Source: Lysobacterales bacterium UBA5700
GTDB lineage: Bacteria > Pseudomonadota > Gammaproteobacteria > Xanthomonadales > Xanthomonadaceae
Assembly: GCA_002420085.1 (NCBI GenBank)
Contig: DIHI01000074.1
Coordinates: forward strand, 2,968-18,616
DNA length: 15,649 bases
Direction: 5' to 3'
Numbering within the stretch: the first letter of the stretch is position 1; each line of letters opens with the position of its first letter. The notes under the pieces are model-generated. The model was not told where the DNA came from and searched no databases. It saw nothing but the letters and a program-made list of their open reading frames with translations. Positions 6,001 to 12,325 of this stretch are shown here, one piece after another. Both the position numbers and the translations under genes were made by a program.

Positions 6001-8172
6001 CACGAGCAGGACGTATTGCGCCTGAACAAGGGGCTGACCGTTTTCCGCTCGGCGATGACCCTACACCTGGAGAGCAACTGGAAGCTGCAATTCGAGAAAA
6101 GCAACTACCAGCCGCTGGCGCTGCACTACGAAGAACTGACCCGACAGATTCACATCATGGCCGAGTACGCTCAGTTGGGTGTGAAGAAAATGGCCGATGC
6201 CTTGAATCTGGCGCTGGACTACTTCCGCCTGCCACGTGATGAGTTCTGCCGACGCTGGTTGCCAGGGCGCGAAAACGAACTGGCCCGACAGACCACGCCG
6301 CAGTCGTGGGAGGCCATCGTCGAGACCCTGTCCCGTCCGCATCAGCGCAGCATCGTCGCCGACGACCGAGAAAACACCAATGTGCTGGTTCTCGCCGGTC
6401 CGGGTTCCGGCAAGACGCGCGTGCTGGTCCATCGCATCGCCTACCTGCTGCAGGTTCGCCGCGAGAATCCACGCGCCGTACTGGCCTTGGCCTACAACCG
6501 GCACGCCGCACTGGAAATCCGACGACGTCTGACTGAATTGATCGGCGACGTGGCGCGCAGCGTGACCGTATTGACCTGTCATGCACTGGCCATGCGTCTG
6601 GTCGGCGCGAGCTTCGCGCAGCGCAGCGAGGATGCCGATTTCGGTGCTGTACTGGCAGAAGCCACCGCCTTGCTGGACGGTCACGACCTGCCACCGGAAG
6701 ACGCCGACATCCGGCGCGAGCAACTGCTCGCTGGCTTTCGCTGGATCCTGGTTGATGAGTACCAGGACATCGACGAAGGTCAATACCGACTGATCTCGGC
6801 ACTCGCTGGTCGCAGGCGTGCCGACGAACACGGTCGGCTAAACCTGTTTGCGGTCGGCGACGACGACCAGAACATCTACAGCTTTGCCGGCGCCTCGGTG
6901 GAATTCATCCACCGCTTCGAGGACGACTACCAGGCCAGAAGGCACTTGCTGGTCGAGAACTTCCGCTCGACCCGCCACATCATCGACATCGCCAATGCGG
7001 TGATCAGCGGCGTCTCCCAGCGGATGAAAGCCGAGCCGATCCGGATCAACGCTGCACGAGCGAAGGCCCTGCCCGGTGGCGAGTGGCAGAACATCGATCG
7101 GGTGGGACAGGGTCGGGTACAGATCCTGCCCGCAGGCGAGAGCGCAACCGAACAGGCACTGGCAGCCTACACCGAGATCATGCGCTTGCAGGCACTCGGC
7201 CTTGATCCGAGCCGGACCGCCGTGATCGCACGCAAGTGGAAGTTCCTCGACCCCCTGCGCGCCGCCCTCGAAGCTGCGGACATCCCGGTCGTCATGGCCG
7301 ATGAACAGGCGCCACCACTGTGGCGCCTGCGGGAAACCCAGGCCCTGCTGACCTTCCTGGACCAGCGGCAAGGCACCTCGGGCGATCGACTGCTGACCGC
7401 CGATGTCATCCAAACCTGGCTCGCCAAACAGCCGGGTTCCGACTGGTGGCCCTTCCTGGCCGAGGCAGTCACCGCATTTGCCGAAGACAGGCATGACGCG
7501 GAATTCTCGCTGCCTGGCTTCCTCGACTGGCTCGCAGAGTGGGGACGCGCCAGCCGAAATGACCAGCACGGCGTGATGCTGCTGACCGCGCACCGGGCCA
7601 AGGGCCTGGAGTTCGATCATGTGGTGGTGCTCGATGGCGAGTGGCACACTGACAACGACGAGGACCAGGACGCCGTGCGCCGGCTGTACTACGTCGCCAT
7701 GACCCGCGCCCGCACAAGCCTCACGCTGATGCGAATGGCGACCGGCAACCGGATCATCGACGGCCTCGCCGACCACCCGGCCCTGTTCCGCCGGCCTTGG
7801 ACCAAGCCACTGCCCGCACCCGGCCCGATGGCGTACCGGTACTTCAAACTTGGATTGAAACAGGTCGATCTCGGCTATGCCGGGCGACACTCCGCCGACA
7901 GTAGCGTGCATCGGAGCATCGCCGCACTGCGGGTGGGCGACCCGCTGCACCTGGTGGCCGATGGCAAAGGACTGCGAATCGAATGCGCATCCGGCGTCAT
8001 CGTTGGGCGCCTGTCGAAGCAATTCGTCCCACCCGTCGGGCTGACCTGCCAAACCGCCCGCGTCCACGCATTCGTGCGCTGGCACAAGCGCGACAGCAAA
8101 CCGGAATACCAGCATTCCTGTCGCAGCGAATTCTGGGAGGCCGTGCTACCGGAATTGGTATTCGCTCCCTGA
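3031..8172 (+). CDS. DnaQ-like exonuclease - RecQ helicase - UvrD helicase fusion protein
   Basis: A 1,713-residue fusion of three DNA enzymes. Residues 18-140 are a DEDD-type 3'-5' exonuclease: AIDLEVG (Asp22, Glu24), GHNLIAFDLPHL (Asp79) and LLDAELAL (Asp136). Residues about 300-650 are a complete RecQ helicase: TGTGKS 331-336, DEAH 433-436 with the RecQ loop LSKWGQDFRPDYR, LTATA 474-478, FGMGIDKSDVR 599-609 and QEAGRAGRD 625-633. No RecQ zinc cysteines are visible; winged-helix-like segments lie near 705-740 and 755-815. From about 1,090 a full UvrD/Rep helicase follows: AGPGSGKT 1122-1129, DEYQD 1242-1246, VGDDDQNIYSFAGA, ENFRST, LLTAHRAKGLEFD and YYVAMTRAR. A strand-rich module ends the chain. 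All catalytic motifs look intact. GTG 3031 overlaps the preceding ORF; GTG 3085, with GGAG at 3073-3076, is an alternative but would cut into the first exonuclease strand. The role is probably DNA repair or foreign-DNA processing, not proven. Confidence 0.92.
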   Translation: MTAQDGSTRTPGCSGAWCVAIDLEVGRNTGRIEQLAALRADTGDTVVFPPGTLQDALGKMDALSDGAAFVIGHNLIAFDLPHLRAVDPNLRLLNMPVIDTLRLSPLAFPRNPYHHLVKHYQDGQLLGDRRNNPLLDAELALLVFRDQEDALKAMQDAAPDRLLAWHWLTTRDDTASGLDWLFMTVRRARVPSLAEAQAAIARLLAGVACHSASTRLIEQVAVEPTRVGWPLAYALAWLSVAGGNSIMPPWVCHQFPDASRLIRSLRDVPCDAPDCGWCRREHDALTQLQHWFGQSYQFRPEPRDATSGQPLQKLIVEAAMRGVYTLGILPTGTGKSLCYQVPALSRFVRTGALSIVISPLVALMEDQIKGLRERGIESCAAISGLLSMPERADVLDRVRLGDIGILLIAPEQLRNRSVRKVLAQREIGAWIFDEAHCLSKWGQDFRPDYRYVARFIRENSEASPTRELPLIQCLTATAKPEVIADIAGHFRDRLGIELRLLDGGSKRENLEFDVIETSPGEKFSQVARLITQYLSMGASDGAIAYCATRKQTEDLADFLRAKGLAVAPYHAKLPPETKKETQKAFIEGRLRVITATNAFGMGIDKSDVRLVVHADIPGSLENYLQEAGRAGRDQTQAHCVLLYTSEDVERQHGMSASSRLSQRDIQSVLRALRQLQGKKDRNRPLVATSGEILTEEHEGTFKRDIATDDTRVRTAIAWLEEAGLVQREENAVQIFPSALRINSLADAERRLSGAGITHRKKYLDLIQLLLNADADDGLSTDELMVRTGFTPDGLREALYLLDQLGIASNDMVMTAYVHVGVERTSGKRFEEVATLERAVVAALQEEAPDLEVGKGTPLHLRVLSQRLKEDGFPALPQRLRQIIAGLAGDGRDGAGGRGSLNVKRGHDPESIRIELNRPWSTVAEMAERRRAAAERLLDHWLACLPKGARGHDQLAETTFGKLCNCVAGDALLVNSTTDMRKLTERALLWLHEQDVLRLNKGLTVFRSAMTLHLESNWKLQFEKSNYQPLALHYEELTRQIHIMAEYAQLGVKKMADALNLALDYFRLPRDEFCRRWLPGRENELARQTTPQSWEAIVETLSRPHQRSIVADDRENTNVLVLAGPGSGKTRVLVHRIAYLLQVRRENPRAVLALAYNRHAALEIRRRLTELIGDVARSVTVLTCHALAMRLVGASFAQRSEDADFGAVLAEATALLDGHDLPPEDADIRREQLLAGFRWILVDEYQDIDEGQYRLISALAGRRRADEHGRLNLFAVGDDDQNIYSFAGASVEFIHRFEDDYQARRHLLVENFRSTRHIIDIANAVISGVSQRMKAEPIRINAARAKALPGGEWQNIDRVGQGRVQILPAGESATEQALAAYTEIMRLQALGLDPSRTAVIARKWKFLDPLRAALEAADIPVVMADEQAPPLWRLRETQALLTFLDQRQGTSGDRLLTADVIQTWLAKQPGSDWWPFLAEAVTAFAEDRHDAEFSLPGFLDWLAEWGRASRNDQHGVMLLTAHRAKGLEFDHVVVLDGEWHTDNDEDQDAVRRLYYVAMTRARTSLTLMRMATGNRIIDGLADHPALFRRPWTKPLPAPGPMAYRYFKLGLKQVDLGYAGRHSADSSVHRSIAALRVGDPLHLVADGKGLRIECASGVIVGRLSKQFVPPVGLTCQTARVHAFVRWHKRDSKPEYQHSCRSEFWEAVLPELVFAP

Positions 8173-8200
8173 CATCCCCAGCATCCGGCGAACCGCAGCA

Positions 8201-8221
8201 CCCGAGCCACACCGCCTCGGG
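8201..8221. terminator. Hairpin after the helicase gene, without T-tract
   Basis: CCCGAG (8201-8206) and CTCGGG (8216-8221) pair across a 9-base loop, 28 bases after the helicase stop. There is no run of T, so it is at best a weak terminator or an RNA 3'-end stabiliser. Confidence 0.3.
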
Positions 8222-8231
8222 CCACGATACC

Positions 8232-8251
8232 CAAACCAACCGCGTGGTTTG
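8232..8251. terminator. Perfect 7-bp hairpin between convergent genes
   Basis: CAAACCA (8232-8238) and TGGTTTG (8245-8251) pair perfectly across a 6-base loop, between the plus-strand helicase gene and the minus-strand HicA-like remnant. The position suits a bidirectional terminator, although the T-rich tail is only three bases. Confidence 0.35.
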
Positions 8252-8288
8252 TCTGAGCGATGCCACAACCCGCCAATACGATGGCCAG

Positions 8289-8399
8289 TCAGACCTCGAA
8301 CTCATTTTTGGCAATGCCTGACTGACGAATGATGGATCGAAGCGTGCCGAAGCGGATCTCCGAATGATTCTGCACAGGCACCGTAATTGTTGAACCATG
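8289..8399 (-). pseudogene. HicA-like toxin, C-terminal remnant
   Basis: The last 36 codons before TGA 8289-8291 read GSTITVPVQNHSEIRFGTLRSI followed by IRQSGI and a short acidic tail. This is the C-terminal half of the YcfA/HicA mRNA-interferase fold, where TVPVH...I..GTLR.I.RQAG is the conserved signature. The N-terminal half, with the catalytic His of the GSHH motif, is missing: upstream of 8400 the frame goes on but no longer resembles HicA. No HicB antitoxin is present. The loss probably accompanied the insertion whose transposase fragment lies alongside. The fragment should be inactive. Confidence 0.6.
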
Positions 8400-8554
8400 T
8401 GTCGGCCCAAAGCAGAAGTGCCCACCTGAGGCTGACGTGAGGCAGCGCTGTAGGCACCATGGCAGCGACAGGCCGTTGCGCAGCATGACACTGCCATCGA
8501 ATCCTTCACCGACGGTGACGGCTGCGCCGCGCAGGCGATCGCCGGCCCTGGTGT

Positions 8555-8945
8555 GGTGATCTGGTACTCGCCGGTGTCGCTGTTGATCTACGGCCATGCC
8601 ACCGGGGACGCATTCGAGTCACAAGATCGTGCGCGCCACCTATGACTCGTTGGCGTTTCGCTTCATTGCCTGCGATCAGCATCCGGACCACGACACGCTG
8701 TCGAATTTCCGGCGCGGCTTTAGCGCGCAGTTTGCGGCGACCTTTGTGCAGGTGCCGGAGGTGGCGCGCGACTACCCGCTTTCGCGGTTCGCGACGGGGA
8801 GTCTGGACGGCACCAAGACTCACGTCAGCGCACCGCGCCATGGCACGCTCTCGTATGGGCATGCCGAGAAGATCGAGGCGCGGCACAAGGCGGAGGTGCA
8901 AGCGTTACTGGCGTCGGCGGAAGCAGCCGATCGAGGCACGGTTCC
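8555..8945 (+). pseudogene. IS1182-like transposase fragment, frameshifted
   Basis: From 8596 the frame reads HSSHKIVRATYDSLAFRFIA, then HPDHDTLSNFRRGF, then SLDGTKTHVSAPRHGTLSYG and HAEKIEARHKAEVQALLA. This is the N-terminal and early catalytic region of IS1182-type (DUF772) DDE transposases, including the first catalytic Asp in SLDGTK. Just upstream the family sequence YSPVSLLIYGHATG continues in another frame, displaced by an extra G in the GGGG run at about 8602-8605, so the gene is frameshifted. Similarity stops near 8945 and the C-terminal catalytic half is absent. No terminal inverted repeats could be identified with confidence. It is an inactive relic; the 155 bases between the HicA remnant and this fragment hold nothing I can name. 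Confidence 0.7.
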
Positions 8946-8965
8946 CATGCGTGAGTCCGCCCGAT

Positions 8966-9919
8966 TTATCGGCAGTCCTGCGCGGCGTAGCGTTTCACGA
9001 GCGCGGCGGCCGGATCGTCGAGCCCGGCTCCGGCGAAGCGCTCACGTTGCAGCGCGTCGGCCCGAGTGTGTGCAACACGGCGCGCATCTCCGGTAAGGCT
9101 GCGCTCCAGCGCGGACAACTGCTGCTCGATGCGTCCGGCCAGCGCCGGTGCTGCGATGCGGCTCAGTACCAGGCCGTAGCTCAGTGCCTGGACAGGATCG
9201 GAGTGAAAGCGCTCGTCGCCCATGCCGATAAGCGTGTCCTGCCCCGAGGCGAGACCGTAGGCCAGATAGAGTGCGCGCACGTCGACGGACGCGATGCCCT
9301 GCTGGAGCATCGACCAGACCTGGTCGCGATACGCGGTCCAGCCTTCAAGGTCGCCGAGCATGTTCTCAGGGTCCAACGGCGGTGCGAGCACGAAGGAGAT
9401 GCGTGCATCGGCATCCCCGAGCACTGCCGCCCGCGCCAGATAGCGCCAGGCGTGCTTGGTGTGTTCGCGATCGATGCCCTGGCACATCGGCGCGAGCGCA
9501 GCAGCGCGCTCGTCCAGCGACACCAGTTCGACCAGCAATTGCGCTTCGTCGTCGGAGCCAGGCGCACTGCGCGCCGCGCTTCGTTCAAGCTCGGCGCGCC
9601 GCGCCCGCATCCTGTGCAACCGACGGCAGTCGTCCAGCGCGCGACCCAGCACACAGGCGGCGCGGCGATCGCCGACGGCGGCGGCGCGCGCCAGTTCGTC
9701 GTGGGTCTCGGCCAGGCGGAAGTCGGAGTCAGGTTGCAGGCGGGCCACCTCCTGCGCGATGTCCTCGACGCTGATGCGGGCCTGCGGCGACGCGGGGGTG
9801 ACGGCCACGGACTGAGGGACTACTGGCAACGCGGGCACAGTCGGGGTCCACCACAATGGCAGCGCGGCCAGCAGTGCGACGAAACATATGCCGAGTACAG
9901 CGATGGAGTTGCGCGACAT
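8966..9919 (-). CDS. Membrane-anchored helical protein of unknown function, Sel1-like segments
   Basis: A 317-residue protein, not recognised as a named family. ATG 9919 was chosen because MSRNSIAVLGICFVALLAAL gives a short basic start plus one transmembrane or signal segment; the frame is open to 9991 but the extra 24 residues look non-coding. After a Pro/Val-rich linker (about 27-45) the chain is almost wholly helical, with Ala/Leu/Arg-rich segments such as ELARAAAVGDRRAACVLGRALD and YLARAAVLGDADARISFVL that resemble Sel1/TPR-like helix pairs. Several cysteines suggest a periplasmic domain. No catalytic motif is visible. It ends 20 bases from the transposase relic and may be native DNA flanking the insertion. 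Confidence 0.7.
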   Translation of the reverse strand: MSRNSIAVLGICFVALLAALPLWWTPTVPALPVVPQSVAVTPASPQARISVEDIAQEVARLQPDSDFRLAETHDELARAAAVGDRRAACVLGRALDDCRRLHRMRARRAELERSAARSAPGSDDEAQLLVELVSLDERAAALAPMCQGIDREHTKHAWRYLARAAVLGDADARISFVLAPPLDPENMLGDLEGWTAYRDQVWSMLQQGIASVDVRALYLAYGLASGQDTLIGMGDERFHSDPVQALSYGLVLSRIAAPALAGRIEQQLSALERSLTGDARRVAHTRADALQRERFAGAGLDDPAAALVKRYAAQDCR

Positions 9920-10055
9920 GATGAGGGCCGGGCGGAAGGTATGGACCGTGCGGCAGGCCGATCCTTCGGCTCGCCGCGCGTCTTCAAGCATCTACTGTAT
10001 TTCGTCCTGTGTGATCGTGAAATCCGTGGCCGAGCAAAAATACTCTCAGCCGTCT

Positions 10056-10595
10056 TCACAGGCCACCGGGGCGGTTCACACGGCCACTGGGGGTACCCAT
10101 CAGTTCGGCAGGCATGAGGCCGCCCAAGGCCGGCTGTGGCCGCTGGATCCAACGGCCCACCCACTTTTCGACGTCGAAATCTCGGGCCTCGGCATAGCCG
10201 TGCTCGGCGACCAGCATGGTTTCCACCTTGTTGATCAGTTCCATCAGGCCAAGCACCGACAGACCGGCGGTGCCGGCGAACGGGGCCTTGTCCTTCATCT
10301 TCTTGACGAAGGTCGCCTTGGGAATGCGCACGTAGCGCTGAAAGTCGCTGTTGCTGATGCCGACCGCTTCGATCAGGCTCTGCACGACCTGGCACGGCAC
10401 CCCGTTACGCTCGATTTCGACACGCTGGGTCAGCGGTGCGGTGCGCAGCATGTCGCGATAGCGCGGGAGCGTTCGGGGGACGTTTTCCATGGCTGTGGCT
10501 GGATCGGCACGCTTCGCGGCCCCGACCCGACGGACCTTGCCGCCTGATGCGTGGGTCGTGGTGGTGGCGACCGGGGGCTGAGTCTTGATCGTCAT
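10056..10595 (-). CDS. Orphan antitoxin of the Xre/MbcA/ParS type (DUF2384), altered C-terminus
   Basis: A 179-residue protein with a disordered basic N-terminus (1-45), a helix-turn-helix-like part (about 70-115, QSLIEAVGISNSDFQRYVRI then PKATFVKKM) and the start of a toxin-binding domain (FDVEKWVGRWIQRPQPALGG, then PAELMGTPSGR). In relatives the chain goes on with about 15 more residues (V..LLG....G.Y); here it ends as VNRPGGL, so the toxin-contact end appears lost or replaced. The RES toxin gene normally found directly downstream is absent. AGGTG at 10601-10605 (minus strand) lies 5 bases before ATG 10595. It may still bind DNA and control its own promoter. Confidence 0.8.
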   Translation of the reverse strand: MTIKTQPPVATTTTHASGGKVRRVGAAKRADPATAMENVPRTLPRYRDMLRTAPLTQRVEIERNGVPCQVVQSLIEAVGISNSDFQRYVRIPKATFVKKMKDKAPFAGTAGLSVLGLMELINKVETMLVAEHGYAEARDFDVEKWVGRWIQRPQPALGGLMPAELMGTPSGRVNRPGGL

Positions 10596-10611
10596 GACGA
10601 CACCTGATTGA

Positions 10612-10643
10612 CTAGTTTTGCTCGAAATGCATGGCAGAACTAG
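10612..10643. promoter_or_regulatory. Inverted repeat upstream of the antitoxin: probable autoregulatory operator
   Basis: CTAGTTTTGC (10612-10621) and GCAGAACTAG (10634-10643) match at 9 of 10 pairs around a 12-base spacer containing ATGCAT. It starts 17 bases before the antitoxin ATG. Antitoxins of this group usually bind palindromes in their own promoters, so this is the likely site. The remaining gap to 11012 shows no gene or repeat that I can support. Confidence 0.55.
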
Positions 10644-11012
10644 CCTTGTTGCTGCGCCTGCACGACCGCGTACCTGTACGATCAGTCGCTGGCTGGTCCT
10701 TCGCCGTCAGATTTGTCGGGTGGCTGCGCTGGCTCGGTCAAGGCAGGTGCTGTCAGATGCGCATCACGATGCCCCGGCGGTCGGTCGGCACAGCGTGACC
10801 CGACATTCCGGCTCAGGCAGGTGGGTTGCAGTGCAGGTGGTCAGCCAACGGCAGGTGCGACTCCTGGTCCCTACGCCGCGCTTGCAGATCGGACGTTTGC
10901 AGGTCACTCTTCTGACATGTCAAGGTCAGGCAGGCAGCAGAGTTCTGAGGATGCCGGAGTCTCGTCGGGCGACGATCGGTCGGTCGATCATGCACCGGCC
11001 ACGTCGCACACT

Positions 11013-11624
11013 ATGCAACTGGCGCACAGGTCATGGCTGCGCACATGGTCCTCGCTGGGCGTCGAGTCACCGGATGGGCTGTTCCAGCGACTGCTGGCCT
11101 GCTACGGTGAGCCCCATCGCGCCTATCACTCGCTTCGACATCTGACCGAATGCATCGGCCAACTCGAACGATGGCTTCATCTGGCCGAGCGACCCGGGGA
11201 GGTGGAAATCGCGCTCTGGTTCCACGATGCGATTCATGAAGTCAGACGGGGCGACAACGAGCAGAACAGTGCGCAATGGGCGGTGCGTGCGTTGAGCGCA
11301 GCCGGACTCGCGGCTGATGCGATCGAGCGGGTGAGGGAGATGATCCTGGCGACCCGACATGCTGTACTGCCAGCAGCCGGTGACCAGAGCCTGCTGGTTG
11401 ATATCGATCTTTCGATCCTGGCAGCAGAATGGAGTCGGTTTGCCGAGTACGAGGCACAGGTTCGGATGGAGTATGGCTGGGTTCCGACCTGGTTGTATCG
11501 CTACAAGCGGCGAGCGCTGTTACGAGGTTTTCTGAGAAGACCGGCCATCTACAGCACGATGCAGTTGCGTGCCGAACATGAGGCCCGTGCGCGACGCAAC
11601 ATTGAACGTTCACTCGGCCAGTAG
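11013..11624 (+). CDS. HD-domain protein, predicted metal-dependent phosphohydrolase
   Basis: A 203-residue protein of the bacterial HD-superfamily group often named predicted metal-dependent phosphohydrolase. It shows YHSLRHLTECIGQLERW (His39, His43), the HD pair in ALWFHDAIHE (His71-Asp72), then DNEQNSAQWAVRAL, and later a conserved Asp in LLVDIDLSILA. The C-terminal segment YKRRALLRGFLRRPAIYST is typical of the family. Its substrate is unknown. ATG 11013 fits the usual family length; the frame is open to 10713 but the added residues are low-complexity and unlike the family. No clear ribosome site precedes it. The DUF5946 gene follows 103 bases later on the same strand. Confidence 0.8.
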   Translation: MQLAHRSWLRTWSSLGVESPDGLFQRLLACYGEPHRAYHSLRHLTECIGQLERWLHLAERPGEVEIALWFHDAIHEVRRGDNEQNSAQWAVRALSAAGLAADAIERVREMILATRHAVLPAAGDQSLLVDIDLSILAAEWSRFAEYEAQVRMEYGWVPTWLYRYKRRALLRGFLRRPAIYSTMQLRAEHEARARRNIERSLGQ

Positions 11625-11727
11625 TCCTGCGGCATGCTGCATGTCGGTGAACCTGTGTTGCGACCGGATCGGGCCGCACAGCAAGCCTCGATCCTGTGAT
11701 CAGCCAAGACCGCTCCGCGAGAGAACA

Positions 11728-12225
11728 ATGATGGTCTTCGATGAATGCATGTGGTGCAAGGGGCGTTATCCGAAAATTATCGGGCCAACGCATGAGTACA
11801 TGGAATCATCGCCGGGGTGTTGGGCTGCCTTTGGGCGTGTCCTGGCCAGGGAGTATTCCGACCAACGGTTCCATGCGATCCACCGTCTCACGGTCGATGC
11901 CTATGCGGTACAGCATCCGGGCCAGCCGTCGAGACAGAGCATCCAGTCGGTTGGCGTCCATCTCGTGCGGCTTTGCCTGTTCATCGAACACAACCTGGAC
12001 CCGAAACGCGCCAACGACGCGATGCTGGTCGCCGCCAGGAACAAGGCGAGTTACCACTGGCTGGCACCACCTGCTGCGCTCGGGACCATCACCGTGGCAG
12101 ACATCGATGCTGCGTCCGACATCGAACAACACATCGAGCGTGTACGCGCCTGGGCAGAGCAGATGTGGGATGTCTGGTCGGGACATCACACGATCGTCCG
12201 CGCCTGGGCGCAGTCGGGTCGGTAG
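11728..12225 (+). CDS. DUF5946 family protein
   Basis: A 165-residue protein of a family without known function. It opens with a Cys pair (CMWC, Cys7 and Cys10), then GPTHEYMESSPGCWAAFGRV, LAREYSDQRFHAIHRLTVDAY, AVQHPGQPSRQSIQSVGVHL and a C-terminal HIERVRAWAEQMWDVWSGHH segment; the order PTHxYM.SSPGCW ... HRLTVDAYAVQHPG is the family hallmark. The clustered Cys and His residues suggest metal binding, but this is inference. ATG 11728 is preceded by GAGAG at 11719-11723; ATG 11731 is an equal choice. The frame is open upstream to 11569 with no similarity. A role cannot be given. Confidence 0.8.
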   Translation: MMVFDECMWCKGRYPKIIGPTHEYMESSPGCWAAFGRVLAREYSDQRFHAIHRLTVDAYAVQHPGQPSRQSIQSVGVHLVRLCLFIEHNLDPKRANDAMLVAARNKASYHWLAPPAALGTITVADIDAASDIEQHIERVRAWAEQMWDVWSGHHTIVRAWAQSGR

Positions 12226-12244
12226 GCTCAGCACAGCGTGAGCC
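12225..12244. terminator. Short hairpin after the DUF5946 gene
   Basis: GGCTCA (12225-12230) and TGAGCC (12239-12244) pair across an 8-base loop, beginning at the last base of the DUF5946 stop codon. There is no T-tract. It lies between this gene and the convergent trpE. Confidence 0.3.
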
Positions 12245-12325
12245 GATAGCCGGGGGAGCCGGGCGCTGGCGATGCCCCTGTTCGGTGTGCTTGGCAGACC
12301 CGCGTCGCCCTCGGAGCAGGCGCTG

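Noticed and set aside
6838..8115. Minus-strand ORF of 425 codons inside the helicase gene
   Set aside because: It lies fully opposite the UvrD motor, whose motifs are unmistakable; long shadows are common in GC-rich DNA.
8400..8554. Possible insertion-sequence end (AAGCAGAAGTGCCCACCTGA region)
   Set aside because: It faintly recalls IS21-type termini, but no matching inverted end or target duplication could be found by eye.
8642..10117. Plus-strand ORF of 491 codons
   Set aside because: It mixes a wrong frame of the transposase relic with the antisense of the anchored helical protein. The minus-strand frame has a proper membrane segment and better composition.
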